In this document: piece by piece, positions 1 through 9,146 of the stretch
Numbering within the stretch: the first letter of the stretch is position 1
Layout: the number at the start of each line of letters is the position of its first letter
Assembly: GCA_029259935.1 (NCBI GenBank)
Contig: JAJDEH010000216.1
Location: 1 to 56,617, forward strand
DNA length: 56,617 nt
Direction: 5' to 3'
Origin: Planctomycetota bacterium
Lineage (GTDB): Bacteria; Planctomycetota; Planctomycetia; Pirellulales; Pirellulaceae
Notes under the pieces: generated by a model
Database searches by the model: none
The model's input: only the letters and a program-made list of their open reading frames with translations
What the model was told of the DNA's origin: nothing
Translations under genes and position numbers: made by a program

Positions 1-539
1 TGCCCGTCGTAGACGTGAAACCCGCCCGCGTTCAGGCCGTCTGTCTTGGCGATCAATTGATACAACTCCCGGGCCCGTGGGCCGACTGCCAAGCCGGTGC
101 GATGCAGGCCGGTGTCGACATCCAACAAGACATCGATTTGCTGCCCGGCGGCCGCCATTGCTTCGCCAAGCTGGCCGATCGGTGCCGGATGATCGGCGGT
201 GACCAAAAAAGTGACCTCGGGAAACTTCTTTCGAAATGCCACGGCCCGCTGAATATTGGGGCCCACAATATTGTAGGCCAGGAACACATCTTTCACGCCC
301 GCCTCGGCCAGCATCTCGGCTTCGGCGAACGTCGCGGCCTTGTGCTTGGTAATACCCAGCTGGATTTCCAATTCGATTACCTGGCGCATTTTGTGTGTTT
401 TGCAATGCGGGCGAAGCCGTCCCGGATCGCCCGCGATTTCGATCATGTGCTTGATATTTTTCTCGACCAGCTCGGTAAACACGACCAAGCCCGGCGAAAG
501 GATCTCGTCGGTGTTTTCGATTCGGTAGCAGGCGTCCAT
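1..539 (-). CDS. D-threonine aldolase-like / alanine racemase N-terminal fold enzyme (partial)
   Basis: The gene is cut by the left edge, so only its first 179 codons are present. Translation from the ATG at 539 gives a PLP-barrel N-terminus with the motif RPHCKTHK at residues 43-50, in which Lys47 is the expected PLP-binding lysine. Further on come barrel strands such as DVFLAYNIVGP and DVLLDVDTGLHRTG. This matches the D-threonine aldolase / DSD1 group of fold-III PLP enzymes, which cleave or dehydrate D-hydroxy amino acids in the cytoplasm. The C-terminal metal-binding part lies outside the window, so aldolase cannot be told from D-serine dehydratase. It is transcribed divergently from the propeller gene at 705. 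Confidence 0.75.
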   Translation of the reverse strand, partial: MDACYRIENTDEILSPGLVVFTELVEKNIKHMIEIAGDPGRLRPHCKTHKMRQVIELEIQLGITKHKAATFAEAEMLAEAGVKDVFLAYNIVGPNIQRAVAFRKKFPEVTFLVTADHPAPIGQLGEAMAAAGQQIDVLLDVDTGLHRTGLAVGPRARELYQLIAKTDGLNAGGFHVYDG

Positions 540-704
540 TTTTTGTCCGACGTTGTGGTTTTCCGTGGGTCATCTCATGTCAAAATTCGCCTTCCGGCGC
601 TGTGGCGAGTATAACCATTTTTGAACGCGATGTGTTGGCCGAAGTCGACACGGATGACGGTCGCCACGTCACCCCACATCGAAACGGTTTTTGGATTGAA
701 CCCA

Positions 705-1961
705 ATGTTGAAGCAGATTTACCGAGCATTGATTCCGTGCCTGATGCTGACGGCGACGGCCAATGTTGGCGCGCAGGAGTGGACGCGGTTTCGCGGCCCC
801 AACGGTTCGGGCCTTAGTTCGGCAACGACGGTCCCCGTGAAGTGGACCGACGAGGATTACAACTGGAAGATCGATCTGCCGGGAATAGGACATTCATCTC
901 CGATCGCCTGGGGCGACCGGCTTTTCGTGACCAGTGGCGATGAAGAAACGGCCGACCGATTCGTGTTGTGCATCGACCGGGAATCAGGCAAGACGGTTTG
1001 GACCCGCCGCTTCTCGACGAAGACCTACCGTAAGCACACCGACAACAGCTTCGCCTCGGGTACCCCGGCGGTGGATGCCAAACGGCTCTATCTTTGCTGG
1101 AGTGATCCCGACGGATTTGTCGTGGCCGCGGTGGATCATTCCGGCCGCGATCTTTGGAAACGAACGTTGGCTCCGTTCAAGTCGGGACACGGTGACGGCG
1201 TTTCCGTTGTCGTCCATCAGGGCCTGGTTGTTGTTCCCAACGAACACAACGGCCAAAGCATGCTGGTCGCCCTGGACGCCGCGACGGGCGAAACACGCTG
1301 GCAATTTCCTCGTGACAGCCGAGCCCACTGGTCGACGCCTTGCGTTTTGAAGCGCCAAGGTTCTGGCGATGAATTCATCTTCACGAATTGGAAGTCGGGA
1401 ATCACGGCCATCGACGCGGCGACCGGCAAGCCAAGTTGGCAGGCGGACATCTTTGACAAAGGCCATGCCGAGTCGTCAATTAGTTCTCCCATCGTTGCTG
1501 GCGGCATCGTACTCGGCACCAGCGGCTGGATGGGGGTGCGCAAGGAAGTCATCGCGGTCCGCCCACGATTGGAAGGGCAGGCGGTCGTTGCCGACAAGTT
1601 GTATTGCATCGACCGTTCCGCGCCCCTTTGCACGACCCCCTTGGTCAAAGACGACATGCTGTTCCTGTGGGCGGATGACGGCGTCGTCACTTGTGCCGAC
1701 GTCGCCAGTGGAGAGATCCATTGGCGAAAACGGGTGGGCGGACGGTTTTACTCATCGCCAATTTGTGTCGGCGACCACCTCTTTGGCGTTTCGACCAAAG
1801 GTGAAGTGGTAGTGCTGGCCGCCTCCAAGGAGTATCAAGAACTGGCGCGCAATCAACTGGGCGAGGCGACTCATAGTACGCCCGCCGTCGTGGGCGGAGT
1901 CTTGTATCCACGAACTTTTTCGCGTCTCTTCTCCGTCGGCGGCGCACCTGCCGCCGAGTGA
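705..1961 (+). CDS. Secreted PQQ-like beta-propeller repeat protein
   Basis: The 418-residue product starts with a signal peptide (MLKQIYRALIPCLMLTATA...GAQ) and is therefore exported. The body is a chain of propeller blades with recurring motifs of the type 'LDAATGETRWQF', 'IDAATGKPSW' and 'DVASGEIHWR', typical of the BamB/quinoprotein dehydrogenase-like fold. Blades begin with the 'W.RFRGPNGSG' signature common in planctomycete members. The start at 705 was chosen over an in-frame start 84 bases upstream because it places the signal peptide at the N-terminus. No quinone-binding residues can be assigned, so an enzymatic role is unsupported; a scaffold or binding role is equally likely. It converges on the lactonase-like gene with an 18-bp gap. 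A second protein of the same type is encoded at 53333. Confidence 0.8.
   Translation: MLKQIYRALIPCLMLTATANVGAQEWTRFRGPNGSGLSSATTVPVKWTDEDYNWKIDLPGIGHSSPIAWGDRLFVTSGDEETADRFVLCIDRESGKTVWTRRFSTKTYRKHTDNSFASGTPAVDAKRLYLCWSDPDGFVVAAVDHSGRDLWKRTLAPFKSGHGDGVSVVVHQGLVVVPNEHNGQSMLVALDAATGETRWQFPRDSRAHWSTPCVLKRQGSGDEFIFTNWKSGITAIDAATGKPSWQADIFDKGHAESSISSPIVAGGIVLGTSGWMGVRKEVIAVRPRLEGQAVVADKLYCIDRSAPLCTTPLVKDDMLFLWADDGVVTCADVASGEIHWRKRVGGRFYSSPICVGDHLFGVSTKGEVVVLAASKEYQELARNQLGEATHSTPAVVGGVLYPRTFSRLFSVGGAPAAE
1937..1956. terminator. GC hairpin between convergent genes
   Basis: A perfect 7-bp stem (CGGCGGC / GCCGCCG) with a 6-nt loop lies at the 3' end of the propeller gene, inside its last codons. It sits between two convergent genes and could stop transcription, but no U-tract follows, so the call is weak. 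Confidence 0.25.
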
Positions 1962-1979
1962 ACAACGCCGGCGGATTGG

Positions 1980-3074
1980 TTACTCGGGACTACCCACAAC
2001 ATCCGTGTCGATGGCCAGAGCCCACCACGACACTGGTCCGGATTCGTAAGTTGCGAACTGTTTCAACGTGCCGTCTTGGTTGATTCGCAGCGCCGCGATC
2101 CGTCCACTAGCTTGGCCTGCCGCATAGAGGAATCGGCCGCTCGGATCAATGGCGAACGATCGAGGTGTTTTTTCCGTGGGCGTCTGGCCGAGTGACGTGA
2201 CCCGGCCCGTCTTCTGATCGATAGCGAAGCCAGCGATACTGTCGTGGCCGCGATTGGCGACGTACACGAAGCGGCCATTGGGCGTGATCTCACAGCGGGC
2301 CGTTGAATTGCGGTCGCCGTCGAAGCCGCTGGGAATCGTGCTGAGTGTTTGCATGCGGCGCAGCGTCGCCGACTTGCCGTCCACCGCGAATACGCCGATG
2401 CTGTCTCCCGCTTCGTTACTGACGTAAGCCCAGCGATCGGACGGATGGACTGCGATGTGGCGCGGATGGTCCTCGCCGGGGGTGCTTGTGAACGGCGGAT
2501 CGCTGGCGGTTAGGCGTCCGGTCTTCTGGTCAAAACGAAACTGGTAGATTCTGTTAGCGCCCGTGTGGGAAACCAGCACGATGTGGTTGGTGGAATCGAA
2601 AACGATACCGTGGGCCTTCTCGGCGGTCTTGATCGTCTGGAGGGGCAATTCGCTGATGGACCCGTCGGCCGCGAGCTTGTGAACCGTGACTTTGTTCGCC
2701 AGATAATACGCGCTCAGCAAGAAGCGGCCTCGACGGTCTGTCAGCAAATATGCCGGATCATCACCGCCCTGCACGACACTGATCGGTGTGAGCCGTCCCG
2801 TCTTGGCGTCGATTCGAAAGCTGGCCAATTCACCGCTGGATCGAAACGATGCGAACAAGGTCCGTCGGTCTGGCGACGCGCTCAGAAACGCGGGTTCAGC
2901 CGGACAGATGGTTTCATGTCGACGAGCAAGCTCTCCCGATTCAGCGTCCCGCTCGAACGTGACAATCTTCTTTTCTCGCAACAGAGACACGAACAGCCAC
3001 TTGCCCGCGTCGGCCTTCCCTGTGCCGCTGAACAACAAGCAGAGCAATGTCGCAAGGGCGAGTGTTTTCTTCAT
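1980..3074 (-). CDS. Lactonase family beta-propeller protein (secreted)
   Basis: The 364-residue protein has a clear signal peptide (MKKTLALATLLCLLFSGTGKADA). It continues as a seven-bladed propeller of the 6-phosphogluconolactonase-like family (PF10282 type), with repeats such as 'FRIDAKTGRLTPIS', 'FRFDQKTGRLTAS' and 'FAIDQKTGRVTSLG', and the blade motif 'HPSDRWAYVSNEAGDSI'. Cytoplasmic Pgl enzymes lack a signal peptide, so a role on 6-phosphogluconolactone is doubtful; the substrate is probably extracytoplasmic and unknown. The start was set at the signal-peptide Met, leaving 10 bp to the upstream DUF1501 gene. The gene is thus the last of a three-gene minus-strand operon with the DUF1501 and PSCyt/DUF1553 genes. 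Confidence 0.8.
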   Translation of the reverse strand: MKKTLALATLLCLLFSGTGKADAGKWLFVSLLREKKIVTFERDAESGELARRHETICPAEPAFLSASPDRRTLFASFRSSGELASFRIDAKTGRLTPISVVQGGDDPAYLLTDRRGRFLLSAYYLANKVTVHKLAADGSISELPLQTIKTAEKAHGIVFDSTNHIVLVSHTGANRIYQFRFDQKTGRLTASDPPFTSTPGEDHPRHIAVHPSDRWAYVSNEAGDSIGVFAVDGKSATLRRMQTLSTIPSGFDGDRNSTARCEITPNGRFVYVANRGHDSIAGFAIDQKTGRVTSLGQTPTEKTPRSFAIDPSGRFLYAAGQASGRIAALRINQDGTLKQFATYESGPVSWWALAIDTDVVGSPE

Positions 3075-3084
3075 GCAATTGTTC

Positions 3085-4482
3085 TCATGCCAGGATGTCC
3101 CGGAGGACCTTGCCGTGAACATCGGTCAGCCGAAAGTCTCGACCCGCGTGGCGGTAGGTGAGTTGTTCGTGATCGAATCCCAGCAGGTGCAGCATGGTGG
3201 CGTGGAGGTCGTGGACGTGGGTTCGGTTCTCCACCGCTCGGTAGCCGAATTCGTCGGTGCTACCGTAGGTCATGCCGCCTTGGACACCGCCGCCAGCCAG
3301 CCAAATCGTGAAGCCGTGATGATTGTGATCCCGGCCGGTTGGCATGCCGCCCCCGATGGGAATCTCGACGGCGGGCGTGCGGCCGAATTCACCGCCGCAA
3401 ATGACAAGCGTCTCGTCCAGCAGCCCGCGGCCAGCCAGGTCGGTCAATAACGCGGCGATAGGCCCGTCGGCCTGATTGCCAAGTTTGCGATGCTCGCCAG
3501 CAATATTGTTGTGCGAATCCCACGGCTGGACATCTCCGTGATAGCATTGGACGACACGGACGCCGCGCTCGACCAATCGACGGGCCATCAACAACTGACG
3601 GCCATGCACGGTGTCCGCCTTGTATAGTTGCTGAGTCGTTTTCGATTCCTTCGAGATATCCAGCGCGTCGGTGGCCTCCATCTGCATGCGGAAAGCAAGT
3701 TCAAACGACTGAATGCGGGCTTCCAGGTTGGCGTCTTCTTTGCGTTGCTGCTGATGGCGGCGGTTCAGCCGGGCCAGCAAATCGAGTTGACGGCGTTGCT
3801 TGGCGGTGCCCAATTTCGGGTTTTGGATGTTGGCAATCAGCTCGGTGACTTTGGTCTTTCTCGTATCGAGATACGTGCCCTGAAAGATGCCGGGCAGAAA
3901 CGAACTTCTCCAATTGGATGAATCGGCAACCGGCAGGCCGGGGCAGAGCGTGACGAAGCCCGGCAGATTTTGATTCTCGCAACCCAGGCCGTAAGTCAGC
4001 CAGGAACCGTAGCTCGGCCGTGACAGGCGTTCATCGCCGGTGTTCATCAGCCGCATGCTTTGTTCATGGTTCGGCGTGTTGGCGTACATCGAGCGAATCA
4101 CGCACAGCCGATCCGCGTGCCGCCGCGCGGTCTGCTCAAATACCTCACTGCACCACAAGCCGCTTTCGCCGTACTGTTGGAATCGAAATGGCGACGCCAG
4201 CGCCACACCGGTTTCGCGTTCGGTCGTCAGATTGCCGACTGGAAGTTTTTTTCCGCCCCATTTGGTGAGTTGTGGTTTGGGGTCCCACGTGTCGACCTGA
4301 GAGGGTCCACCGTTGAGATAAATATGAATAATGCGTTTCGCGCGCGCCGTAAAGTGAGGGCGCTTGGGAGCCAACGGATTCCCTGCCGCTTGCAGCAGAG
4401 ATGGCAGAGCGAGCATGCCCAAGCCGGTGCCCGTGGTGCGTAGCAGGTCGCGTCGTGAGATGGTTGCGGGATGTTGGGTCAT
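3085..4482 (-). CDS. DUF1501 domain protein with Tat signal
   Basis: The 465-residue protein begins with a twin-arginine signal (ISRRDLLRTTGTGLGMLALPS, the RR pair lying about 10 residues from the start). It is therefore expected to be exported folded by the Tat system. The body matches DUF1501, a family of the alkaline phosphatase/sulfatase superfamily. Visible landmarks are 'IHIYLNGGPSQVDTWDPKP' near the N-terminus, 'CGGEFGRTP' and 'GRDHNHHGFTIWLAGGGV' in the last third. The ATG at 4482 was chosen because it opens directly before the Tat motif. The upstream PSCyt/DUF1553 gene ends 31 bp away, the usual planctomycete pairing of these two families. The biochemical activity is not established for the family. 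Confidence 0.9.
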   Translation of the reverse strand: MTQHPATISRRDLLRTTGTGLGMLALPSLLQAAGNPLAPKRPHFTARAKRIIHIYLNGGPSQVDTWDPKPQLTKWGGKKLPVGNLTTERETGVALASPFRFQQYGESGLWCSEVFEQTARRHADRLCVIRSMYANTPNHEQSMRLMNTGDERLSRPSYGSWLTYGLGCENQNLPGFVTLCPGLPVADSSNWRSSFLPGIFQGTYLDTRKTKVTELIANIQNPKLGTAKQRRQLDLLARLNRRHQQQRKEDANLEARIQSFELAFRMQMEATDALDISKESKTTQQLYKADTVHGRQLLMARRLVERGVRVVQCYHGDVQPWDSHNNIAGEHRKLGNQADGPIAALLTDLAGRGLLDETLVICGGEFGRTPAVEIPIGGGMPTGRDHNHHGFTIWLAGGGVQGGMTYGSTDEFGYRAVENRTHVHDLHATMLHLLGFDHEQLTYRHAGRDFRLTDVHGKVLRDILA

Positions 4483-4513
4483 TCGTGTTTTCCAGCGAAT
4501 CAAACTTGTGATC

Positions 4514-7500
4514 TCAATCGACAAACATCATTTCGTTACTCATTAACAGCGCCTGGGCGAACTCTTCGAGTGAGTTCGTCGCCAGGAATTCCGTGGCCAG
4601 TGCGGTTTCGTCATTCGACGCGGCGCGTCCGTAAACGATTTGGTATAGCTGCCTGATGCTCTCCAGGGGCTCTGTGGCTCGCACTCGGCCGGCGAGTGCC
4701 GCGGAAGCCTCTAGCACAAACGGCGAGTTCATCGCAAAGAGCGCCTGCTGGGGAACCGTGGTGGTCACGCGGCGCGAGGTCGAAGTGTCGGCATTGGCGA
4801 AATCGAACGTCTGCACCATCGTGGGGATGTTCTGCCGCTCGACAAAGGCGTACACCGTGCGGCGGGTGTTCTTCGGATCGGTGATCAACGGCGGACGGCC
4901 GAACATGGTAGGGTCCAGCTTTCCAGAAAGGGCGAGCAGCGTGTCGCGCATCTGCTCGAAGTCGAGCCGCCGTCGGTTGGCGTGCCAGATCAGTGAATTC
5001 GCCGGGTCGGTTTCCAGTTGCTTTGCCGCCTGAGCGGATTCTGGAAGTCGGGATGCCCGCTGATAGGCCCGCGACGTCATGATCAGCTCGTGCAGCGGCT
5101 TCGTCCGCCAGCCACTTTTGACAAGGAAGTCCGCCAAGTAGTCGAGCAGTTCGTGGTGCATCGGGCGGCCGGTTTGAAGCCCAAAGTCGCCCGGATTTTC
5201 GACCAGCGGCTGGCCAAAATGATGCATCCAAACGCGGTTCACCCAAACTCGCGCGGTGAGCGGGTTATCGGGCGAGGCAATCGCATTGGCCAGATCCAGT
5301 CGTCCGCCGCCATTGGAAAAGGCCGTCCGTTTCGGTTGAGAAAGCAATTTTAGAAACCGCCTGGGCACCGGCGTGCCGCGAAGCGCGGGATCGCCACGCT
5401 GGAAGATGACGGGATCGTAAAGCGACTGTGAATCGACCACGATCATGGCTCGCGCCGCCGCCGAACCATGCTTGACCGAAATGGCGTCCAGTTGATTCAC
5501 CAGTCCTCGATAAGCATCCTTCTGCTGCCGCGACAAATAGTAGTAAATATCCTCTTTCGGAAACCAAATGGGGCTTTCGCGGGAAACCAATAGCGCGCCG
5601 ATTGGATCGTCTTCGAGTGCCAAGGAATCGAGTTGGCTTTGCAATGCCTGCTTCTCTCGCTGCCGCTCCGCCACCCGGCGTTTGCGTTTCTCGCTAGATC
5701 GCTGAGAGGCATCCGGAACGATGCGTGGATTGCCGAGAATCGCCTGGTCGTGCGAGATACCTTGACCCCCTTCCGTGACGACCAGCGTCAAGAACCGAAC
5801 CGGTGGCGGAATCTCGACATCGACCACGAGTCCCTTGCTTTGCGCCTGAAAGTTCAACTGCCGCAGCACTCGACGGCCATCCAGATAAACGGCGAAGTCG
5901 AGTTGGCTTTCACCTTTGGCACCCCCGTGGCCAAACAACGCTTTGAAGCGTGACACTTCAAAGTCATAGGCCGCGCGCATCGCCCGCACATCAAACGTAA
6001 TGCCCTTGTTGGCATGCATCGCCAGCATCCAGTTTGGTTCGACAGAGTAGTCCGCACCGTCGATCGTGTTGGCCGTGGCTCCTGAGCTTGGACCGAATTT
6101 GAAGTAGTCCCATGTCCGCCCGCTGGTCGGTGTCAGGTCTTCGATACGGATTCCCGTCGTTGTGATCGTGGCCGAACTGCCCTTGGGAACAAAGACACCG
6201 TCGACGAATCGATTGCCCGGCACGGAAAGCAACGTGTCGTGCTGCTGGACGGTGACAAAGCCGGTTTCGCTTTTGGTCGCCGCCCCGCTGGCGGGGTGAA
6301 TTCCATGTCCCCGAGTTCCCGAGCCAAACCCGCTGCCACCGGCGACGATATCCGCCAGATTGATGGCACCGCCGTCGAGCGTCGAAAGTTCGGAATCGAT
6401 AGCCGCGATTCGGTCGCGCAGATGCGTCTGGCGCGCCCACACGCCGTTAATGATCTTGCCGTAAGCGCGGGCCACGTCTTCCGGGGTCCGTGGCTTGGCA
6501 GCCAACAGCCCGTCGATTATTCGTGGATCAACGCCCCGTTTTTGCCACTCTTTCGGCTTGAGTACCGGTTCCCGCATGAGGTCGTGCCACGGGCCGAAGA
6601 TCGAATCGTCGGCGAATGCCCGGCGAGCAATCAGTTGTCGCCAGCGCCATGTGATTTGTGGACGAAGTTGATCGGGAATGAGCGACAGAAAGAAGACCGC
6701 CGTTTCAGAAACATCCGGCTCGGTGGTCGCCACTTGCACCAGGTAGTCGGCGGTTCGCTCGCGAGCCGTCCGCAAAGTGGCCTCGTAGTGCGTTTGCCGC
6801 GAAGCCGTGACTTCTTCGAGCTTGGCGGCGAACTCGTCCTCGAAGGCTTGCCCGGCTTTGGCGATCGGCGCGATTCGCGGGCGGCCATAAGGTTCAAGGC
6901 AACTGGCGAAGACGCCATACAACGAGTAGTAGTCGGCCGTCGGGATCGGATCGAATTTATGGTCGTGACATCGTGCACAGGTAACCGTTAGGGCCAGGAA
7001 CCCCCGCGATACCACGTCAATTTGATCGTCAATGACATCATGTCGGTTGTTGTCGAACATACGTCCGAGCGTCAGCAGCCCCATGGCCGCCAGATCCGGC
7101 GAATGTTCCGGCAACGACAGTTGGTCGGCCGCAATCTGCTCGCGAATAAACTGGTCGAACGGCTTGTCGTCGTTGAATGCCCGAATGACATAGTCGCGAT
7201 AAGTGTAGGCGAACGGGCGGATTCTCGCGTCGCCATACATGAGTACTCCGTCTTTCGCATCGGAATACCGAGCCACATCCAGCCAGTGCCGTCCCCAGCG
7301 TTCTCCGTATCGCGGCGACTCGAGCAATCGCGCGACAAGAATCGGAAATTCGTCTCGGGGCGTCGCCAGTTGCTTGTCCGTCGGCGGCAAGCCGTGCAAG
7401 TCGAAGACGGCGCGGCGAATCAGTGTCCGCATGTCGGCCGGTTCCGTGGCAACGAAGTCTTTCTCACGCAGCTTTCGATCAATGAGAAAGTCGATCGGAT

Positions 7501-7972
7501 GTTTGTCGGAATCGATGGCCGGCCGGTTCACGGGCTGAAACGCCCAGTGCTTTCGTGCCGCGGCTTCGATATCCGTTTCGATGTGCTTACCAATTCGCGG
7601 ATCATGGGCTCCCCGGCGTACCCACGTGACCAAGTCGTCGATCTGGCGATCGCTCAGCTTCCCACCGTCATCGACGGGCGGCATCTTGAGTTTCGGATCA
7701 CGATAGGAAACCGCGCGGATCAGCAAGCTGGCCGCGGGGTCGCCGGGCACGATAGCGGGTCCTCGTTCGCCGCCTCGCTGCCAGCCTTCCTTTGAATCCA
7801 ACCGAAGTTTCGCGGTTGCTTCGTCAGGTCCGTGGCAGTCGTAGCAGTGTTCGACCAAGATTGGCCGAATGCGTTCTTCGAAAAACTCGTCGGCGCTTGC
7901 CGCATCCCCCGCTAGCGCGGGAACATTGATTGCGCAACCAAACAAGAGGGCGCTCACAAGGAAGCGAATCAT
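4514..7972 (-). CDS. PSCyt1-DUF1549-DUF1553 (PSD1) multidomain secreted cytochrome-like protein
   Basis: The 1152-residue protein starts with a signal peptide (MIRFLVSALLFGCAINVPALA). A planctomycete cytochrome C domain follows, with haem motif CYDCH at residues 43-47, then DUF1549 (about 155-370) with a second CxxCH (CARCH, near 331). A region at about 577-750 looks like an NPCBM-type carbohydrate-binding module ('FGHGGAKGESQLDFAVYLDG'). DUF1553 (about 887-1130) closes the protein, with the typical 'NPLTARVWVNRVWMHHFG'. These proteins are known from Planctomycetota and Verrucomicrobiota and are often linked to polysaccharide use, though their reaction is not established. The gene heads the operon with the DUF1501 protein and the lactonase-like protein. 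The start at 7972 was chosen for the signal peptide. Confidence 0.9.
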   Translation of the reverse strand: MIRFLVSALLFGCAINVPALAGDAASADEFFEERIRPILVEHCYDCHGPDEATAKLRLDSKEGWQRGGERGPAIVPGDPAASLLIRAVSYRDPKLKMPPVDDGGKLSDRQIDDLVTWVRRGAHDPRIGKHIETDIEAAARKHWAFQPVNRPAIDSDKHPIDFLIDRKLREKDFVATEPADMRTLIRRAVFDLHGLPPTDKQLATPRDEFPILVARLLESPRYGERWGRHWLDVARYSDAKDGVLMYGDARIRPFAYTYRDYVIRAFNDDKPFDQFIREQIAADQLSLPEHSPDLAAMGLLTLGRMFDNNRHDVIDDQIDVVSRGFLALTVTCARCHDHKFDPIPTADYYSLYGVFASCLEPYGRPRIAPIAKAGQAFEDEFAAKLEEVTASRQTHYEATLRTARERTADYLVQVATTEPDVSETAVFFLSLIPDQLRPQITWRWRQLIARRAFADDSIFGPWHDLMREPVLKPKEWQKRGVDPRIIDGLLAAKPRTPEDVARAYGKIINGVWARQTHLRDRIAAIDSELSTLDGGAINLADIVAGGSGFGSGTRGHGIHPASGAATKSETGFVTVQQHDTLLSVPGNRFVDGVFVPKGSSATITTTGIRIEDLTPTSGRTWDYFKFGPSSGATANTIDGADYSVEPNWMLAMHANKGITFDVRAMRAAYDFEVSRFKALFGHGGAKGESQLDFAVYLDGRRVLRQLNFQAQSKGLVVDVEIPPPVRFLTLVVTEGGQGISHDQAILGNPRIVPDASQRSSEKRKRRVAERQREKQALQSQLDSLALEDDPIGALLVSRESPIWFPKEDIYYYLSRQQKDAYRGLVNQLDAISVKHGSAAARAMIVVDSQSLYDPVIFQRGDPALRGTPVPRRFLKLLSQPKRTAFSNGGGRLDLANAIASPDNPLTARVWVNRVWMHHFGQPLVENPGDFGLQTGRPMHHELLDYLADFLVKSGWRTKPLHELIMTSRAYQRASRLPESAQAAKQLETDPANSLIWHANRRRLDFEQMRDTLLALSGKLDPTMFGRPPLITDPKNTRRTVYAFVERQNIPTMVQTFDFANADTSTSRRVTTTVPQQALFAMNSPFVLEASAALAGRVRATEPLESIRQLYQIVYGRAASNDETALATEFLATNSLEEFAQALLMSNEMMFVD

Positions 7973-8217
7973 GCGTTCAGCTTGGCATCCCGCATTTCGT
8001 AATTCGAGAGGACCATGAACTCCGACAGCGACTTTGCTATTCATTCCCAAATCCTCAATTCGCCGCCAAACGTCCAGCAACCACAACCGCCTGTATTATA
8101 TATCCAAATTCTCCTCTACAGGATGTGGCCGGACCACCCGCCGTAAAGTTGCCAACGGCCCGTGATCCAGGTTAGACTTGCCCTTCAATTCACCCCATGA
8201 GTTTCCAGGAGTCCATC

Positions 8218-8997
8218 ATGTCAATAATCATGTTTCATCGAACCATCCGTCGTTTCTGGGCCATTGCCATGTTTGCCGCTGTTGTCACCTGTGCGCCCCC
8301 GTCGTTTGCCGACGTTTACGAGTTGCGAACTTACACCACCAACGAAGGCAAACTAGACAATCTTAACGCGCGGTTCCGCGACCACACCGTCGGTCTATTT
8401 ACGAAACACGGGATGGAATCGGTCGGCTATTGGGTGCCAGCCGACGGGCCGAAATCCGAAAATACGCTGATCTATGCTTTGAAGCACAAGAGCCGTGATG
8501 CGGCAAAGGCATCGTGGAAAGCATTCCTGGCGGATCCCGCCTGGAAGAAAGTCGCCGCCGAGTCGCAGAAGGATGGCCAGATCTTGGCCAAGCGGCCCGA
8601 CTCGGTGTTCATGGACGTGGCGGATTACTCGCCCAAGTTCGCCAACAGTAAGAAGGGTGGCGACGGCGTGTTCGAATTGCGAATCTATCGCTGCAACGAA
8701 GGCAAGCTGCCGAATCTCGACGCCCGCTTTCGCGACCACACGATTCGCCTGTTCGATCGCCACGGCATCAAGTCGGTTGCCTATTGGCATCCGGCCGACG
8801 AGCCCAACTCGAAAGACACGTTGATCTACATCGTGCGGCACGACAGTCGCGATGCCGCCGGCAAATCGTGGAAAGCGTTCGGAAGCGACGAAGACTGGCG
8901 AAAGGTCGCCAAGGAGTCGCAAAAAGACGGCAAGTTCCTGCGCGAACGGCCCGAGTCGATCTACATGAAGGCGACCGACTATTCGGCGATCCGTTAA
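8218..8997 (+). CDS. NIPSNAP family protein, two tandem domains, secreted
   Basis: The 259-residue protein has an N-terminal hydrophobic signal (RRFWAIAMFAAVVTCAPPSFA) followed by two NIPSNAP domains of about 100 residues. Each opens with the same pattern: 'VYELRTYTTNEGKLDNLNAR' in the first and 'VFELRIYRCNEGKLPNLDAR' in the second. Each continues with 'FRDHT...F.(K/R)HG(M/I)(E/K)SV.YW.PAD' and 'SRDAA..SWKAF..D..W.KVA.ESQKDG'. The repeat is clear enough to infer an internal duplication. NIPSNAP domains are ferredoxin-like dimeric alpha-beta barrels of uncertain function. The start at 8218 is supported by AGGAG six bases upstream. The stop abuts a palindromic repeat element. Confidence 0.85.
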   Translation: MSIIMFHRTIRRFWAIAMFAAVVTCAPPSFADVYELRTYTTNEGKLDNLNARFRDHTVGLFTKHGMESVGYWVPADGPKSENTLIYALKHKSRDAAKASWKAFLADPAWKKVAAESQKDGQILAKRPDSVFMDVADYSPKFANSKKGGDGVFELRIYRCNEGKLPNLDARFRDHTIRLFDRHGIKSVAYWHPADEPNSKDTLIYIVRHDSRDAAGKSWKAFGSDEDWRKVAKESQKDGKFLRERPESIYMKATDYSAIR

Positions 8998-9131
8998 GCG
9001 GCCTGTTGAAAAAGTCGAACCTCGAGAGGGTGGCTGGGGTTGAGCGTAGCGAACCCCCAGTAAATCGCGTTCTGGAGGCTCACTTTCGTTCGACCCCAGC
9101 CACCCACTCCGTTTTCCAACAGGCTGCTAGG
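8998..9131. repeat. Palindromic repeat element, copy 1
   Basis: A roughly 134-bp imperfect palindrome. The outer arms are 'gcggcctgttgaaaaa' and the complement of 'ttttccaacaggctgctag'; the inner arms are 'gggtggctggggttga' against 'tcgaccccagccaccc'. The left half has its own small hairpin around the loop AGCGTAGCG. It lies between the NIPSNAP stop and the nucleosidase stop (convergent genes), so it may also end transcription. A related element is at 17653-17797. Confidence 0.7.
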
Positions 9132-9146
9132 CGGGCATTTTGACGG

